Part shown: positions 25,776 through 38,800 of the stretch, in pieces | How the letters are laid out: each line of letters opens with the position of its first letter | Numbering within the stretch: the stretch's first letter is position 1 | NCBI RefSeq assembly: GCF_041434935.1 | Contig: NZ_CP107964.1 | Location: 7,485,001 to 7,549,000 of the forward strand | Direction: 5' to 3' | DNA from: Kitasatospora sp. NBC_00374 | GTDB taxonomy: Bacteria > Actinomycetota > Actinomycetes > Streptomycetales > Streptomycetaceae | DNA length: 64,000 nt | The notes under the pieces: model-generated | What the model saw: the letters and a program-made list of their open reading frames with translations, nothing else | The model's database searches: none | Told to the model about the DNA's origin: nothing | Translations under genes and position numbers: made by a program

Positions 25776-26252
25776 ATGGAGGGCAAGCCGCGCCCGCCGG
25801 CGACGGCCGAACAGGCGCACGCGGCCATGGACCAGATGATCGCGCTGAGCCACATCGGGCAGGAGGACATGGCCCGGCGCCTCGGGCTGAGCACCACCGA
25901 CCTGACCTGCCTGGGCCACGTCATCGGCGCCGCCGCCGTAGAGCCGATCACCGCCGGCGAACTGGCGACCCGTGCCGGACTGACCACCGGAGCCGTCACG
26001 GGCGTCGTCAACCGCCTCGAACGGGCCGGGTTCGCGCACCGCCGGGCCGACCCCGCGGACCGGCGGCGGGTGCGGATCGTCCCCGACGAGCTGGCCAACA
26101 GGCGGGTCTTCGAGATCTACGAGCCGTTCTACCGGCAGCTGGGCGCGCAGTTCGCCGACTACTCGCCCGAGGAGATCGCGGTCCTGGCCGACTGGTTCAC
26201 CCGCACCACCGCCCTCATGCGCACCTACCTGGACGAGGTCCGCAAGACCTGA
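25776..26252 (+). CDS. MarR-family transcriptional regulator
   Basis: 158 residues, ATG at 25776 after AGGGGAA. The winged helix-turn-helix core is at about residues 48-108 (ITAGELATRAGLTTGAVTGV, then RLERAGFAHRRADPADRRRV, the D-x-R wing). The N- and C-terminal helices would form the dimer interface. MarR proteins usually repress their own gene and a neighbouring efflux or stress gene and respond to small phenolic ligands. The divergent small membrane protein is the obvious candidate target. It is the last gene before the PKS locus, so a link to the polyketide is possible but unproven. Confidence 0.92.
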   Translation: MEGKPRPPATAEQAHAAMDQMIALSHIGQEDMARRLGLSTTDLTCLGHVIGAAAVEPITAGELATRAGLTTGAVTGVVNRLERAGFAHRRADPADRRRVRIVPDELANRRVFEIYEPFYRQLGAQFADYSPEEIAVLADWFTRTTALMRTYLDEVRKT

Positions 26253-26884
26253 CCGCCCGCAGGCCCGGCCGCCCCCGGTGGGCCGCCCGGTCGTACGGCG
26301 TCGGCAGCAGCTCGGCGATCCCGACCGACCCGATCGCGACCGACCGGGGGCCGCCGGGCGGGCCGACGATCACCCGGATCTCCACCAGCTCCGGATCGGC
26401 ACCGTCGGCGGTGCCTTCCACGAGGCGCCTCCCGGCCCCGCAGGGGACGGGACCCCGACCCCGCACGGACCGCCACCCCGCGCCCGCCCACCCGACCGGG
26501 CCCGTGCCCGCCGGATCACCCCTGGAGACCGGTCGCGGCGGCACGACCGTGGAGCGTCGCGAGAACTCCTAGGGGAGAGGTAGGGGTTGTTCGCCCGGGG
26601 GGCCGCTTTTAGCGTGGCGCCGGAAATGAATTCCGATGAGCTGGGGAGTGTCGCGGGCGGCAGGCGGGTGGGGTCTGCCGGCGATCGTGGAGTTCGGAGA
26701 CCGTGAAGCCTCCGGCGGGGCTGCCGCTCCTGTGCGCAGCGGCGTCCGCCCGGGGCTTTCCGGCTGCCCGGGGCCGCGTTCGGTGCGGCGCCGACCACGC
26801 AATGCCGCCGCCCGGTCGGAATAACTCCTGCATTGGGCGAACATCCGCTCGCAGCCGCAAGGCCGTAAAGAGGTCACAGTAAAA
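26253..26884 (+). other. long intergenic region before PKS1
   Basis: 632 bases without a convincing gene. A minus-strand ORF (26544 to 26215) has one protein-like stretch (VEIRVIVGPPGGPRSVAIGS) but overlaps the MarR end and lacks a good start; it could be a gene remnant. The right part holds the PKS1 promoter with TAGGGG repeats (26569-26615) and a ~270-base leader that is less GC-rich than the genes. Confidence 0.5.
26569..26615 (+). promoter_or_regulatory. PKS1 promoter with two TAGGGG repeats
   Basis: TAGGGG at 26570 and again at 26581 (11-base period). A -35 TTGTTC (26587-26592), 17-base spacer and -10 TAGCGT (26610-26615) follow. The same repeat pair and the same -10 appear before PKS2 (44010-44056), and a variant before the ureohydrolase gene. 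Confidence 0.6.
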
Positions 26885-29800
26885 ATGGCGAATGAAGAGA
26901 CACTCCGCGGCTACCTCAAGCGGGTGACGGCGGATCTGCACCAGACCCGGCTGCGCCTGCGGGAGGCCGAGGCCAAGGACCAGGAACCGATCGCCATTGT
27001 CGGAATGAGCTGCCGGTACCCCGGCGGGGTCCGCTCGCCCGAGGACCTGTGGCACCTGGTCGCGTCCGGCGGCGACGCGATGTCCGGGTTCCCGGCCGAC
27101 CGTGGCTGGGACCTGGAGAACCTCTACCACCCGGACCCCGACCACCCGGGCACCAGCTACGCGCGCGAAGGCGGGTTCATCCACGACCTCGCGCAGTTCG
27201 ACCCGGCGGTCTTCGGCATCTCGCCGCGCGAGGCGCTGGCGATGGACCCGCAGCAGCGGCTCCTGCTGGAGACCTCCTGGGAGGCGTTCGAGCGGGCCGG
27301 CATCGATCCGCTGTCGCTGCACGGCACCCGGACCGGAGTCTTCGCCGGCACCAGCGGCCAGGACTACCTGATGGCACTGCTGGACTCCGCGGACGACGTC
27401 GAGGGCTACCTCGGGACGGGTATCGCGGCCAGCGTCGTCTCCGGCCGGATCGCGTACAGCCTGGGCCTGGAGGGCCCGGCCGTCACGGTGGACACCGCCT
27501 GCTCCTCCTCGCTCGTCGCGCTGCACCTGGCGGTGCAGGCACTGCGCGGCGGCGAGTGCTCGCTCGCCCTGGCGGGCGGTGTGACGGTGATGAACAGCCC
27601 GGGCACCTTCGTCGACTTCAGCCGGCAGCGGGGGCTGGCCGCCGACGGTCGCTGCAAGTCGTTCGCCGACGCGGCCGACGGCACCGGGTGGGCCGAGGGC
27701 GCCGGCATGGTGCTGGTGGAGCGGCTGTCGGACGCGCGGCGCAACGGGCACCCGGTGCTGGCGATCGTCCGTGGCTCGGCGGTCAACCAGGACGGCGCGT
27801 CCAACGGCCTCACGGCCCCCAACGGCCCGTCCCAGCAGCGGGTCATCCTCCAGGCGCTGGCCGGCGCGCGGCTGACGCCGGACCAGGTGGACGCCGTCGA
27901 GGCGCACGGTACCGGCACGATGCTGGGCGACCCGATCGAGGCACAGGCGATCATCGCCGCCTACGGTCAGGACCGGCCCGAGGGCCATCCGCTGTGGCTC
28001 GGCTCGCTCAAGTCCAACATCGGCCACAGCCAGGCCGCCTCGGGCATCGGCGGCGTCATCAAGTCGGTGATGGCGATCCGCCACGGAGTGCTCCCGAAGA
28101 CCCTGCACGTGGACCGGCCCACCGCCAACGTCGACTGGTCGGCGGGCTCGGTGGAACTGCTGACCGAGGCCCGGCCCTTCCCGGAGACCGGCCGACCGCG
28201 CCGCGTGGGCATCTCCTCCTTCGGCTTCAGCGGCACCAACGCCCACACCATCATCGAGCAGGCCCCGCAGGAGGCGCACGACCCCGCGGCGACCCCGGGC
28301 CCGGACGGTACCGCGGTGCCCGCCGTCCTGCCGTGGCTGCTCTCCGGCAAGGGCGAGAGTGCCCTGAGGGCTCAGGCCGCCCGGCTGCGCGAGCGGCTGA
28401 CGGCGGAGCCGGAGCTGCGGCCGCTGGACGTCGCGTACACACTGGCGACCGGCCGGGCGGCGCTGGAGCACCGGGCGGTGGTGGTGGCGGGTGACCGTGC
28501 GGAGTTCCTGCGGGCGCTGGACGCCCTGGCGGCGGGCGAGCGCTGCGCCGACCTGGTGCACGGCTCGCCGGTCGACGGCCGGACGGCGTTCCTGTTCACC
28601 GGTCAGGGCAGTCAGCGGGCCGGGATGGGGGCGGAACTGTACGCCGCGCACCCGGTGTTCGCGGCCGCGTTCGACGCGGTGTGCGCGGAGTTGGATCCGC
28701 TGCTCGGGTGTTCGCTGCGCGAGGCGGTCGCCGACGCGGAGCTGGTGAGCGAGACGGCGTTCACGCAGCCGGCGCTGTTCGCGTTGGAGGTGGCGCTGTT
28801 CCGTCTCGTCGAGTCGTGGGGTGTGCGGGCGGACTTCCTGGCCGGGCACTCGATCGGTGAGCTGGCCGCCGCGCACGTGGCGGGTGTGCTGTCGCTGGCG
28901 GACGCGGCGAAGCTGGTGGCGGCGCGTGGCCGGCTGATGCAGGCGCTGCCGCGCGGCGGCGCCATGGTCGCCGTGCAGGCGACCGAAGGCGAGGTGGAGC
29001 CGCTGCTGACCGAGGGCGTCGGCATCGCCGCCGTCAACGGACCGTCCTCCGTGGTGATTTCGGGCGTGGAGGAGGCCGTGCTGCGGGTGGCCGAGGGGCT
29101 GGCGGCGCAGGGCCGCAAGACCAGGCGGCTGACGGTCAGCCACGCCTTCCACTCGCCGCTGGTGGACGGAATGCTGGACGAGTTCCGCGCCGTGGCCGCG
29201 CAGTTGACGTTCGAGGCGCCGCGCATCCCGGTCGTCTCCACCCTCACCGGCGCGCTCGCCACCGCCGAGGAGCTCACCGACCCCGAGTACTGGGTGCGGC
29301 ACGTCCGCGAGGCCGTCCGCTTCGCCGACGCCGTCCGAGCTCTGGAGGCCGAAGGCGTCCGGACGTTCCTGGAGCTCGGCCCGGCCGGCGTGCTCACCGC
29401 TCTCGGGGCGGAGTGCGCCGAGGACGGCGACAGTGCCTTCGCCGCCGCCCTGCGCGGCGACCGCCCCGAGGTCCCGGCACTCACCCACGCGCTCGCCCGG
29501 CTCCAGGTGCGCGGCCTGCGCCCCGACTGGCCGGCGGTCTTCGCCGGCACCGGCGCCCACCACGTCGACCTGCCCACCTACGCCTTCCAGCAGCGCCGCT
29601 TCTGGCCGACCGCCGGCGGCTGGGACGACAGCACCGGCCCGGCCACCGAAACGGCGGCCGGTTCCCCGGCCGACGCACAGTTCTGGGCCGCCGTCGAGCG
29701 TGGCGACCTGGAGGCGCTCACCACCACCCTGGCCGTCGCGGGCGACCAGCCGCTCAGTGCCGTCCTGCCCGCCCTGACCGCCTGGCGCCGCCACAGCCGA

Positions 29801-32800
29801 CTGCGCTCCACCATCGACGACTGGCGCTACCGGACCACCTGGCGGCCCGTCCCCGAGACGCCCACCGCGCAGCCGTCCGGGGACTGGCTGCTGGTCACCC
29901 CGGCCGGCCTCGACGAGGACGCCTGGGTGACGGGCGCCGCCACCGCGCTCACCCGGCGCGGCGCGCGGCCGCACCGCCTCGCCGTCGACCCGGCGACCAC
30001 CGACCGGGCCGCGCTCGCCGACCTGCTGTGCACCGAACACCCGCTGGACGGCGGCCGGTTCACCGGCGTGCTGTCGCTGCTCCCGCTGGCCGCGGGCACC
30101 CACCCCGAGCACCCGTCCGCGCCACTCGCGCTCACCGGCACCCTCGCCCTGGTGCAGGCGCTGGGCGACGCGGGAATCGACGCCCCGCTGTGGTGCGCCA
30201 CCCGCGGCGCCGTCACCACCGGCGGCCCGGACCGGCTGGAGAACGCCGTCCAGGCGCAGGTCTGGGGTCTCGGCCGAGTCGTCGTCCAGGAGCACCCGGA
30301 CCGCTGGGGCGGCCTGGTCGACCTGCCGCCCACCGCGGACGAGCGGGCGCAGGCCCGCCTCGCCGCCGTGCTCGGCGGCCTCGGCGAGGAGGACCAGCTG
30401 GCGATCCGCCCGTCCGGCATCCTGGCCCGGCGGCTGGTCCGCGGCCCGCGCGCCGAGCCCCCCACCGAGGGCTGGTCGCCGCGCGGCACCGCCCTGGTGA
30501 CCGGTGGTACCGGCGCCCTCGGCGCCCATGTCGCCCGCTGGCTGGCCGGCAACGGCGCCGAACACCTGCTGCTGACCAGCCGCCGCGGCCGGGACGCCGC
30601 CGGCGTCGCCGAGCTGGAGACCGAACTCACCGCCCTGGGCGCCCGGGTGACCGTCGCCGCCTGCGACGTCTCCGACCGCGCCGCGCTCGCCGAGCTGCTC
30701 GCCACGATCCCCGCCGAGCAGCCACTCGGCACCGTGGTCCACGCCGCCGGTGTCCTGGACGACGGCGTGCTGGACGCCCTCACCCCGCAGCGCCTCGCCG
30801 GTGTGCTGCGCCCCAAGGCCGACGCCGCCGTCAACCTGCACGAACTCACCCAGGGCCTCGACCTGACGGCGTTCGTGATGTTCTCCTCGTTCGCCGGCAC
30901 CTTCGGCGGCCCCGGCCAGGCCAACTACGCAGCCGCCAACGCCTTCCTGGACGCGCTCGCCGAGCAGCGCCGCGCCGCGGGCCTGCCCGCGACGGCGATG
31001 GCGTGGGGCGCGTGGGCCGAGGGCGGCATGGCGGTGGACGACGTGGTCAAGGAGCGGCTGCGCCGCGGTGGCGTCCCGGCCCTCGACCCGGCCACCGCCG
31101 TCGCCGCCATGCAGCACGCCCTCGACCTGGACGAGACCTTCTCCCTCGTCGTCGACGTGCTCTGGGACCGCTTCGCACCCCAGTTCACCGCCCTGCGCCC
31201 GAGCACCCTCTTCGACGAACTCCCCGAGGCCCGGCAGGCCATGGCGGCCGCCGACGCGGAGCACGGCCAGTCCGACGGCTCGTCCTTCCAGCAGCGGCTG
31301 GCCGCCGCCGCCGAGAGCGAGCGCCCCCGCCTGGCGCTGGACTTCGTCCGCACCCAGGTCGCCGCGGTGCTCGGCCACAGCGGGCCGCAGGACGTCGAAC
31401 CCGCCCGGGCGTTCCGCGAGTTGGGCTTCGACTCGCTGACCGCGGTCGAGCTGCGCAACGTCCTCGCCGCGCTCACCGGCCTGCGCCTGCCCGCCACCCT
31501 GATCTTCGACCACCCCAACGCCACCGCGCTCGCCGAACTCCTCGGCGCGGAACTGCTCGGCGCCGCCCCCGAGGCCGCGCCGGCCGCCGCGGTGACCACC
31601 GCCGCGGACGACGAGCCGATCGCGATCGTCGGCATGAGCTGCCGGTTCCCCGGCGGGGTGGACACCCCCGAGGAACTGTGGCGCCTGCTCGCCGACGGCA
31701 CCGACGCCCTGATCCCGTTCCCGGCCGACCGCGGCTGGGACCTCGACGCGGTCTACCACCCCGACCCGGACCACCCCGACACCAGCTACGTCCGCGAGGG
31801 CGGCTTCCTGGACGACGCGGGCGCCTTCGACCCCGGCTTCTTCGGCATCAGCCCGCGCGAGGCGCTGGCCATGGACCCGCAGCAGCGGCTGCTGCTGGAG
31901 ACCGCCTGGGAGGCGTTCGAGCGCGCCGGCATCGACCCGGCGACCCTGCGCGGCAGCCGCACCGGCGTCTTCGCGGGCACCAACGGGCAGGACTACCTGC
32001 CGCTCATCCTCAGCGCACCGGACGGCTCCGAGGGCTTCCTCGGCACCGGAAACGCGGCCAGCGTGCTCTCCGGCCGGATCGCCTACACCCTGGGGCTCGA
32101 AGGCCCCGCCGTGACCGTCGACACCGCCTGCTCCTCCTCGCTGGTCGCCCTGCACTGGGCGATCCAGGCGCTGCGCTCGGGCGAGTGCGAACTCGCGCTG
32201 GCCGGTGGCGTCACCGTGATGTCCACCCCCGGCAACTTCATCGACTTCAGCCGCCAGCGGGGCCTGGCCGCCGACGGCCGCTGCAAGGCGTTCGCCGCCG
32301 GGGCCGACGGCACCGGCTGGGGCGAGGGCGTCGGCCTGCTGCTCGTCGAGCGGCTGTCGGACGCGCGCCGCAACGGGCATCCGGTGCTGGCGATCGTCCG
32401 TGGTTCGGCGGTCAACCAGGACGGCGCGTCCAACGGTCTCACCGCGCCCAACGGCCCGTCCCAGCAGCGGGTCATCCGCCAGGCGCTCGCCTCGGCTGGC
32501 CTGTCCGCCGGGGAGGTCGACGCGGTGGAGGCGCACGGCACCGGTACCGCCCTCGGCGACCCGATCGAGGCACAGGCGCTGCTCGCCACCTACGGCCGGG
32601 GCCGCGCCGGGGCCGAACCGCTGTGGCTCGGCTCGGTGAAGTCCAACCTCGGCCACACCCAGGCTGCCGCCGGTGTCGCCGGCGTCATCAAGATGGTGCT
32701 GGCGATGCGCCACGGCGTGCTGCCGAAGACCCTGCACGTCGACGAGCCCTCGGCGAACGTGGACTGGTCGGCGGGCGCCGTCGAGCTGCTCACCGAGGCC

Positions 32801-35800
32801 CGGCCCTGGCCGGCGACCGGCCGCCCGCGCCGAGCTGCCGTCTCCTCCTTCGGCGTCAGCGGCACCAACGCCCACACCATCATCGAGCAGGCGCCGCTGG
32901 AGGAACCCGCCCCGGCCTCCGCAGCGGATCCGGCCGCACTCCCCGCCGTGCTGTGGCCGCTCTCCGCACGCGGCGCCGACGCCCTGCGCGGCCAGGCCGA
33001 GCGGCTCACCGCCCTGCTCGCCGAGCAGCCCGGACTCGACCCGCTCGACCTCGGCCACGCACTGGCCACCACCCGAACCGCGCACGAGCACCGGGCCGTC
33101 ATCACCGGCGACGACCCGCAGGCCCGCCTGGAGGCCCTGCGCGCCCTCGCCGACCACACCGACGCCCCCGGCCTGCTGCGCGGCACCGCCACCCTCGGCC
33201 GGACGGCGTTCCTGTTCACCGGTCAGGGCAGTCAGCGGGCCGGGATGGGGGCGGAACTGTACGGCGCGCACCCGGTGTTCGCGGAGGCGTTCGATGCGGT
33301 GTGTGCGGAGCTGGATCCGCTGCTCGGGTGTTCGCTGCGCGAGGCGGTCGCGGATGCGGAGCTGGTGAACGAGACGGCGTACACGCAGCCGGCGTTGTTC
33401 GCGTTGGAGGTGGCGCTGTTCCGGCTGGTCGAGTCGTGGGGTGTGCGGGCGGACTTCCTGGCCGGGCACTCGATCGGTGAGCTGGCCGCCGCGCATGTGG
33501 CGGGTGTGTTGTCGCTGGCGGACGCGGCGAAGCTGGTGGCGGCGCGTGGCCGGCTGATGCAGGCGCTGCCGCGCGGCGGCGCCATGGTCGCCGTGCAGGC
33601 GACCGAAGGCGAGGTGGAGCCGCTGCTCGCCGAGGGCGTCGGCATAGCCGCAGTCAACGGGCCTTCCTCCGTGGTGATTTCGGGCTCCGAGCAGGCCGTC
33701 CTGGCTGTCGCGGAGAAGCTGGCGGCGGACGGCCGCAGGACGAAGCGGCTGACGGTCAGCCACGCCTTCCACTCGCCGCTGATGGACGGCATGCTGGACG
33801 AGTTCCGCGCCGTCGCAACGCAGTTGACGTTCGAGGCGCCGCGCATCCCGGTCGTCTCCACTCTCACCGGCGCGCTCGCCACCGCCGAGGAGCTCACCGA
33901 CCCCGAGTACTGGGTACGGCACGTCCGCGAGGCCGTCCGCTTCGCCGACGCCGTCCGGACGCTGGAGGCCGAAGGCGTCACCGGCTACCTGGAACTCGGC
34001 CCCGACGGAGTGCTCTGCGCCCTCGGCCAGCACTGCGTCACCGGGCCGGCCGCCTTCGTGCCCACCCTGCGCCACGGCCGCCCCGAGACGCAGACCCTCA
34101 CCGCCGCCCTCGCCGACGCGTACGTGCGCGGTGCGGCCGTCGCCTGGCACGCGGTCTTCGCCGGGCACGGTGCCCGCCGGGTCGACCTGCCCACCTACGC
34201 CTTCCAGCGCGAGCGCTACTGGCCCGACGTCCCGCCGGCCGGCGTGGGCGACGTCACCCTGGCGGGCCTCGGCGCCGCCGACCATCCGCTGCTCGGTGCC
34301 GCCGCCGAACTGCCCGACTCCGGCGGCCTGGTGTTCACCGGCCGGCTCGCCCTGGCCACCCACCCGTGGCTGGCCGATCACACGGTGATGGGCACCGTCC
34401 TGCTCCCCGGCACCGCCTTCGTCGAGCTCGCGATCCGGGCCGCCGACCAGGTCGGCTGCGACCTGCTGGAGGAACTGACCCTGGCCGCGCCGCTGGTGCT
34501 GCCCGAGCACGGCGGCGTCCAGCTGCGGCTGACCCTCGGAGCGGCCGACCCGGGCGGCCGCCGTGAACTCAGCCTGCACTCCCGCCGCGAGGACCCCCCC
34601 GCCGAGGAACCGTGGACCCGCCACGCCACCGGCCTGCTGGCCGGCACCCACCACTCCCTCGGTGCCGAACCGCCCGCACCGGCGGCCGGTCCCTGGCCGC
34701 CCGCCGGCGCCGTCGAGGCGGAACTGGAGGGCCACTACCCGAGCATGGCCGCGGTCGGCTTCGACTACGGGCCGTCCTTCCGGGGCCTGCACCGGGCCTG
34801 GCGGCACGACGGCGAGGTGTACGCCGAACTGCGCCTGCCGCAGCGGGCCGAGACCGACGCCGCCCGCTTCGGCCTGCACCCCGCCCTGCTCGACTCGGCG
34901 CTGCACGCGCTCGGCCTCACCGTCGCCGAGGGCGGCGACTGGCAGACCGGCCTGCCGTTCTCCTGGACGGGCGTGCGCCTGTACGCGGGCGGCGCCACCG
35001 CCCTGCGGGTCCGGCTCACCCCGCACGGCACGGGCGGCGTCGCACTGCGCCTGGACGACGAGCAGGGCCGGGCCGTCGCCACCGTCGACTCGCTCGTGCT
35101 GCGCCCGGTGACGGCCGAACAGGTGAACGCCGCCCAGGCGGTGTTCCACGAGTCGCTGTTCCGCCCGCAGTGGGTCGCGCTGCCGGCCGGCGCGCCCCCC
35201 GCGCCCCGCGCCGACGAACGCTGGGCCGTCCTCGGCGGCGAACCGCCCACGGGCCTCGGCCTCCCGGCCGACCGCCACGTCGACCTCGACGCGCTCGCCG
35301 CGGCCGGGCCCCTGCCCGAGGTGGTCCTCGCCCCCTGCCTCCCGGGGCCCTCGACCGGCACCGGCCGGCCCGCACCGCACGGCACCGAGGCCGTGAGCGC
35401 CGCCGTCCGGAACGCGCTCGGCCTCGTCCAGGCGTGGCTCGCCGACGACCGGACCGCGGACGCCCACCTGGTGGTGCTCACCCGGGGCGCCGTCGCCGCC
35501 GCCGACGACCAGGACGTCACCGACCCGGCGCACGCCGCCGCCTGGGGCCTGCTGCGCTCCGCGCAGACGGAGAACCCCGGCCGGATCACCCTGGTCGACC
35601 TCGACGACCACCCCGACTCGGGCCGGGCCCTGCCCGCCGCCCTCGACGCGGGGGAACCGCAGCTGGCCGTCCGCCAGGGCCTTCCGTACGCCCTGCGCCT
35701 GACCCGGGTGCCCGTCGCACCCGACCCCGCCCCCGCCCCCGACCGCGCACCCGACTCCGACCCGGACGGTGCCGAGCCCCGGCCCACGGCCTTCGCCGCC

Positions 35801-38800
35801 GAGGGCACCGTACTGATCACCGGCGGCACCGGTGCGCTCGGCGCCGCGCTCGCCCGCCACCTGGTCACCCGGCACGGCGTACGGCACCTGCTGCTCACCA
35901 GCCGGCGCGGCGCCGACGCCCCGGGCGCCCGCGAACTCGTCGCCGAACTCGCCGGACTGGGCGCCGAGACCACCGTCGCCGCCTGCGACACCGGTGACCG
36001 CACCGCGCTCGCCGCCCTGCTCGCCACCGTCCCCGACGCCCACCCGCTGACCGCCGTCGTCCACACCGCCGGCATCACCGACGACGGCGTGGTCGGCTCG
36101 CTGACCCCCGAACGCCTGGACGCGGTGCTGCGCCCCAAGGCCGACGGAGCCCACCACCTGCACGAACTGACCGCGGACCGCGACCTGGCGGCGTTCGTCC
36201 TGTTCTCCTCCGCCGCCGGACTGTTCGGCGGCCCCGGGCAGGGCAACTACGCCGCCGCCAACGCCTACCTGGACGCCCTGGCCCGGCACCGCCGGGCCCG
36301 GGGCCTGCCCGCCACCTCGCTGGCCTGGGGCCTGTGGGCGCAGAGCAGCGGCGTCAGCGGGCACCTGACCGGGAACGACCTCGCCCGGATGGAGCGCTCC
36401 GGCCTGGGCCCGCTCTCCACCGACGAGGGCCTGGCCCTGTTCGACGCAGCCCTCGCCGTCGGGCACGGCGGGGGCGACGACGCCGTCCTCGTCCCGATGC
36501 GCGTCAGCACCGCCGTCCTGCGCACCCGGGCCGCCGAGGGGGACGTTCCGCCGCTGCTGCGCGCCCTGGTCCGCATCCCGCCGCGGCGGGCCGTCCGCCC
36601 GGCCTCCGACCCGCGCCCGGACGGCGCGGACTCGGCGCTGGTTCGGCGCCTGGCCGCGCTCGGCAGCTCCGAGCAGGAGCGCGAGCTGCTCGACCTCGTC
36701 CGGGGCCGGATCGCCGACGTCCTCGGCTACCCCAACGCCGCCGCCGTCGACGGCGAACGCGCCTTCAAGGAGCTCGGCTTCGACTCGCTCACCGCCGTCG
36801 AGCTGCGCAACCGGCTCAACGCCGTCACGGGTCTGCGCCTGCCCGCCACCCTGGTCTTCGACTACCCCAGCCCCGTCGCCCTCGCCGGCCACCTGCGCGC
36901 CGAACTCCTCGGCGCCCGACCGGACATCACCGGCCCGGCCGCCGTCGCCGCGGGCCCCGGCGACGAGGACCCGATCGCCATCGTCGGCATGGCCTGCCGC
37001 TACCCCGGCGACATCACCTCACCCGAGGACCTCTGGCAGCTGATCGCCGGCGAACGCGACGGCATCACCGCCTTCCCCACCGACCGCGGCTGGGACCTCG
37101 ACGCGCTGTACCACCCGGACCCCGACCACCCCGGCACCTCGTACACCCGCGAGGGCGGCTTCCTGCACGACGCCAACTACTTCGACCCCGCGTTCTTCGG
37201 CATCTCCCCGCGCGAGGCCCTCGCGATGGACCCGCAGCAGCGCCTGCTGCTCGAGACCACCTGGGAGACCTTCGAGCGGGCGGGCATCGACCCGGCCACC
37301 CTGCGCGGCAGCCGGACCGGCGTCTTCGCCGGCGTGATGTACCACGACTACGGCACCCGGCTGCGGACCGCCCCGGACGAGGTCGAGGGCTACCTGGGCA
37401 CCGGCAGCTCCAGCAGCGTGGTCTCCGGCCGCGTCGCCTACACCTTCGGGCTGGAGGGCCCGGCCATCACCGTCGACACCGCCTGCTCCTCCTCCCTGGT
37501 CGCCCTGCACCTCGCCGCCCAGGCCCTGCGCAACGGCGAGTGCACGATGGCCCTGGCCGGTGGCGTGACGGTGATGTTCACCCCCGGCACCTTCATGGAG
37601 TTCAGCCGCCAGCGCGGCCTGGCCGAGGACGGCCGCTGCAAGTCCTTCGCCGCCGCCGCCGACGGCACCGGCTGGGGCGAGGGCGTCGGCATGCTCCTCG
37701 TCGAGCGGCTCTCCGACGCCCGCCGCAACGGCCACCCGGTGCTCGCGATCGTGCGTGGCTCGGCGATCAACCAGGACGGCGCCTCCAACGGCCTCACCGC
37801 CCCCAACGGCCCCTCCCAGCAGCGCGTCATCCGCCAGGCCCTGGCGGACGCCCGGCTCGGCGCGGACGAGGTCGACGCCGTGGAGGCACACGGCACCGGC
37901 ACCACCCTCGGCGACCCGATCGAGGCACAGGCCCTGCTCGCCACCTACGGGCGGGAGCACACCGCCGACCGGCCGCTCCGGCTCGGCTCGGTGAAGTCCA
38001 ACCTCGGCCACACCCAGGCCGCCTCCGGCGTCGCCGGTGTGATCAAGATGGTGCTGGCGATGCGCCACGGCGTCCTGCCGAGGACCCTGCACGTAGACGA
38101 GCCCACCCCGCACGTCGACTGGGCCTCGGGGGCCGTCTCGCTGCTCACCGAGACCGTCCCGTGGCCCGAGACCGGCCGGCCCCGCCGCGCCGCCGTCTCC
38201 TCCTTCGGGATCAGCGGCACCAATGCCCACACCATCCTGGAGGAGGCCCCGGCGGCGCCCGCCGCCCCGGCCGAGGACCGGCCCGACGACACCTCGCCGC
38301 CCGTCCTGGCCTGGCCGCTCTCCGCCAAGGGTGAACCCGCCCTGCGTGCCCAGGCGGCCCGCCTGCTGGCGCTGGCGGCGGAGCGGCCCGAGCTGCGGCC
38401 GCAGGACGTCGGCCACTCGCTCGCCACGACCCGCACCACCCTGGAGCAGCGGGCCGTCCTGGTGGCCGACGGGCCCGACGGCCTGCGGTCCGCCCTGACC
38501 GCGCTGGCGGCGGGCGAGCCCGCGCCCGGGCTGGTCCAGGGCGCGGCGCTGCCCGGCCGGACGGCGTTCCTGTTCACCGGTCAGGGCAGTCAGCGGGCCG
38601 GAATGGGGGCGGAACTGTACGGCGCGCACCCGGTGTTCGCGGCCGCGTTCGACGCGGTGTGCGCGGAGTTGGATCCGCTGCTCGGGTGTTCGCTGCGCGA
38701 GGCGGTCGCGGATGCGGAGCTGGTGAGCGAGACGGGGTTCACCCAGCCGGCGCTGTTCGCGTTGGAGGTGGCGCTGTTCCGTCTCGTCGAGTCGTGGGGT

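Noticed and set aside
26569..26592. PimM-like PAS-LuxR palindrome (CTVGGGAWWTCCCBAG)
   Set aside because: CTAGGGG is present, but the inverted half TCCCBAG is missing; the motif is a direct repeat.
26885..28250. PKS1 module 1 as a KSQ loading module
   Set aside because: The KS has a Cys (DTACSSS), not Gln, and a docking helix precedes it.
29620..30480. A DH domain in module 1
   Set aside because: The AT-KR interval lacks HxxxGxxxxP and DxxxH motifs and matches the KR structural subdomain only; the same is true of modules 6 and 7.
26609..36892. 3427-residue open frame on the minus strand, antisense to PKS1
   Set aside because: It mirrors the PKS codons, is rich in Gly/Ala/Arg/Gln/His without any domain, and is a known artefact of very GC-rich genes. 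The same holds for long antisense frames at 37019-42640, 43989-51164, 51216-55790 and 55824-63983.
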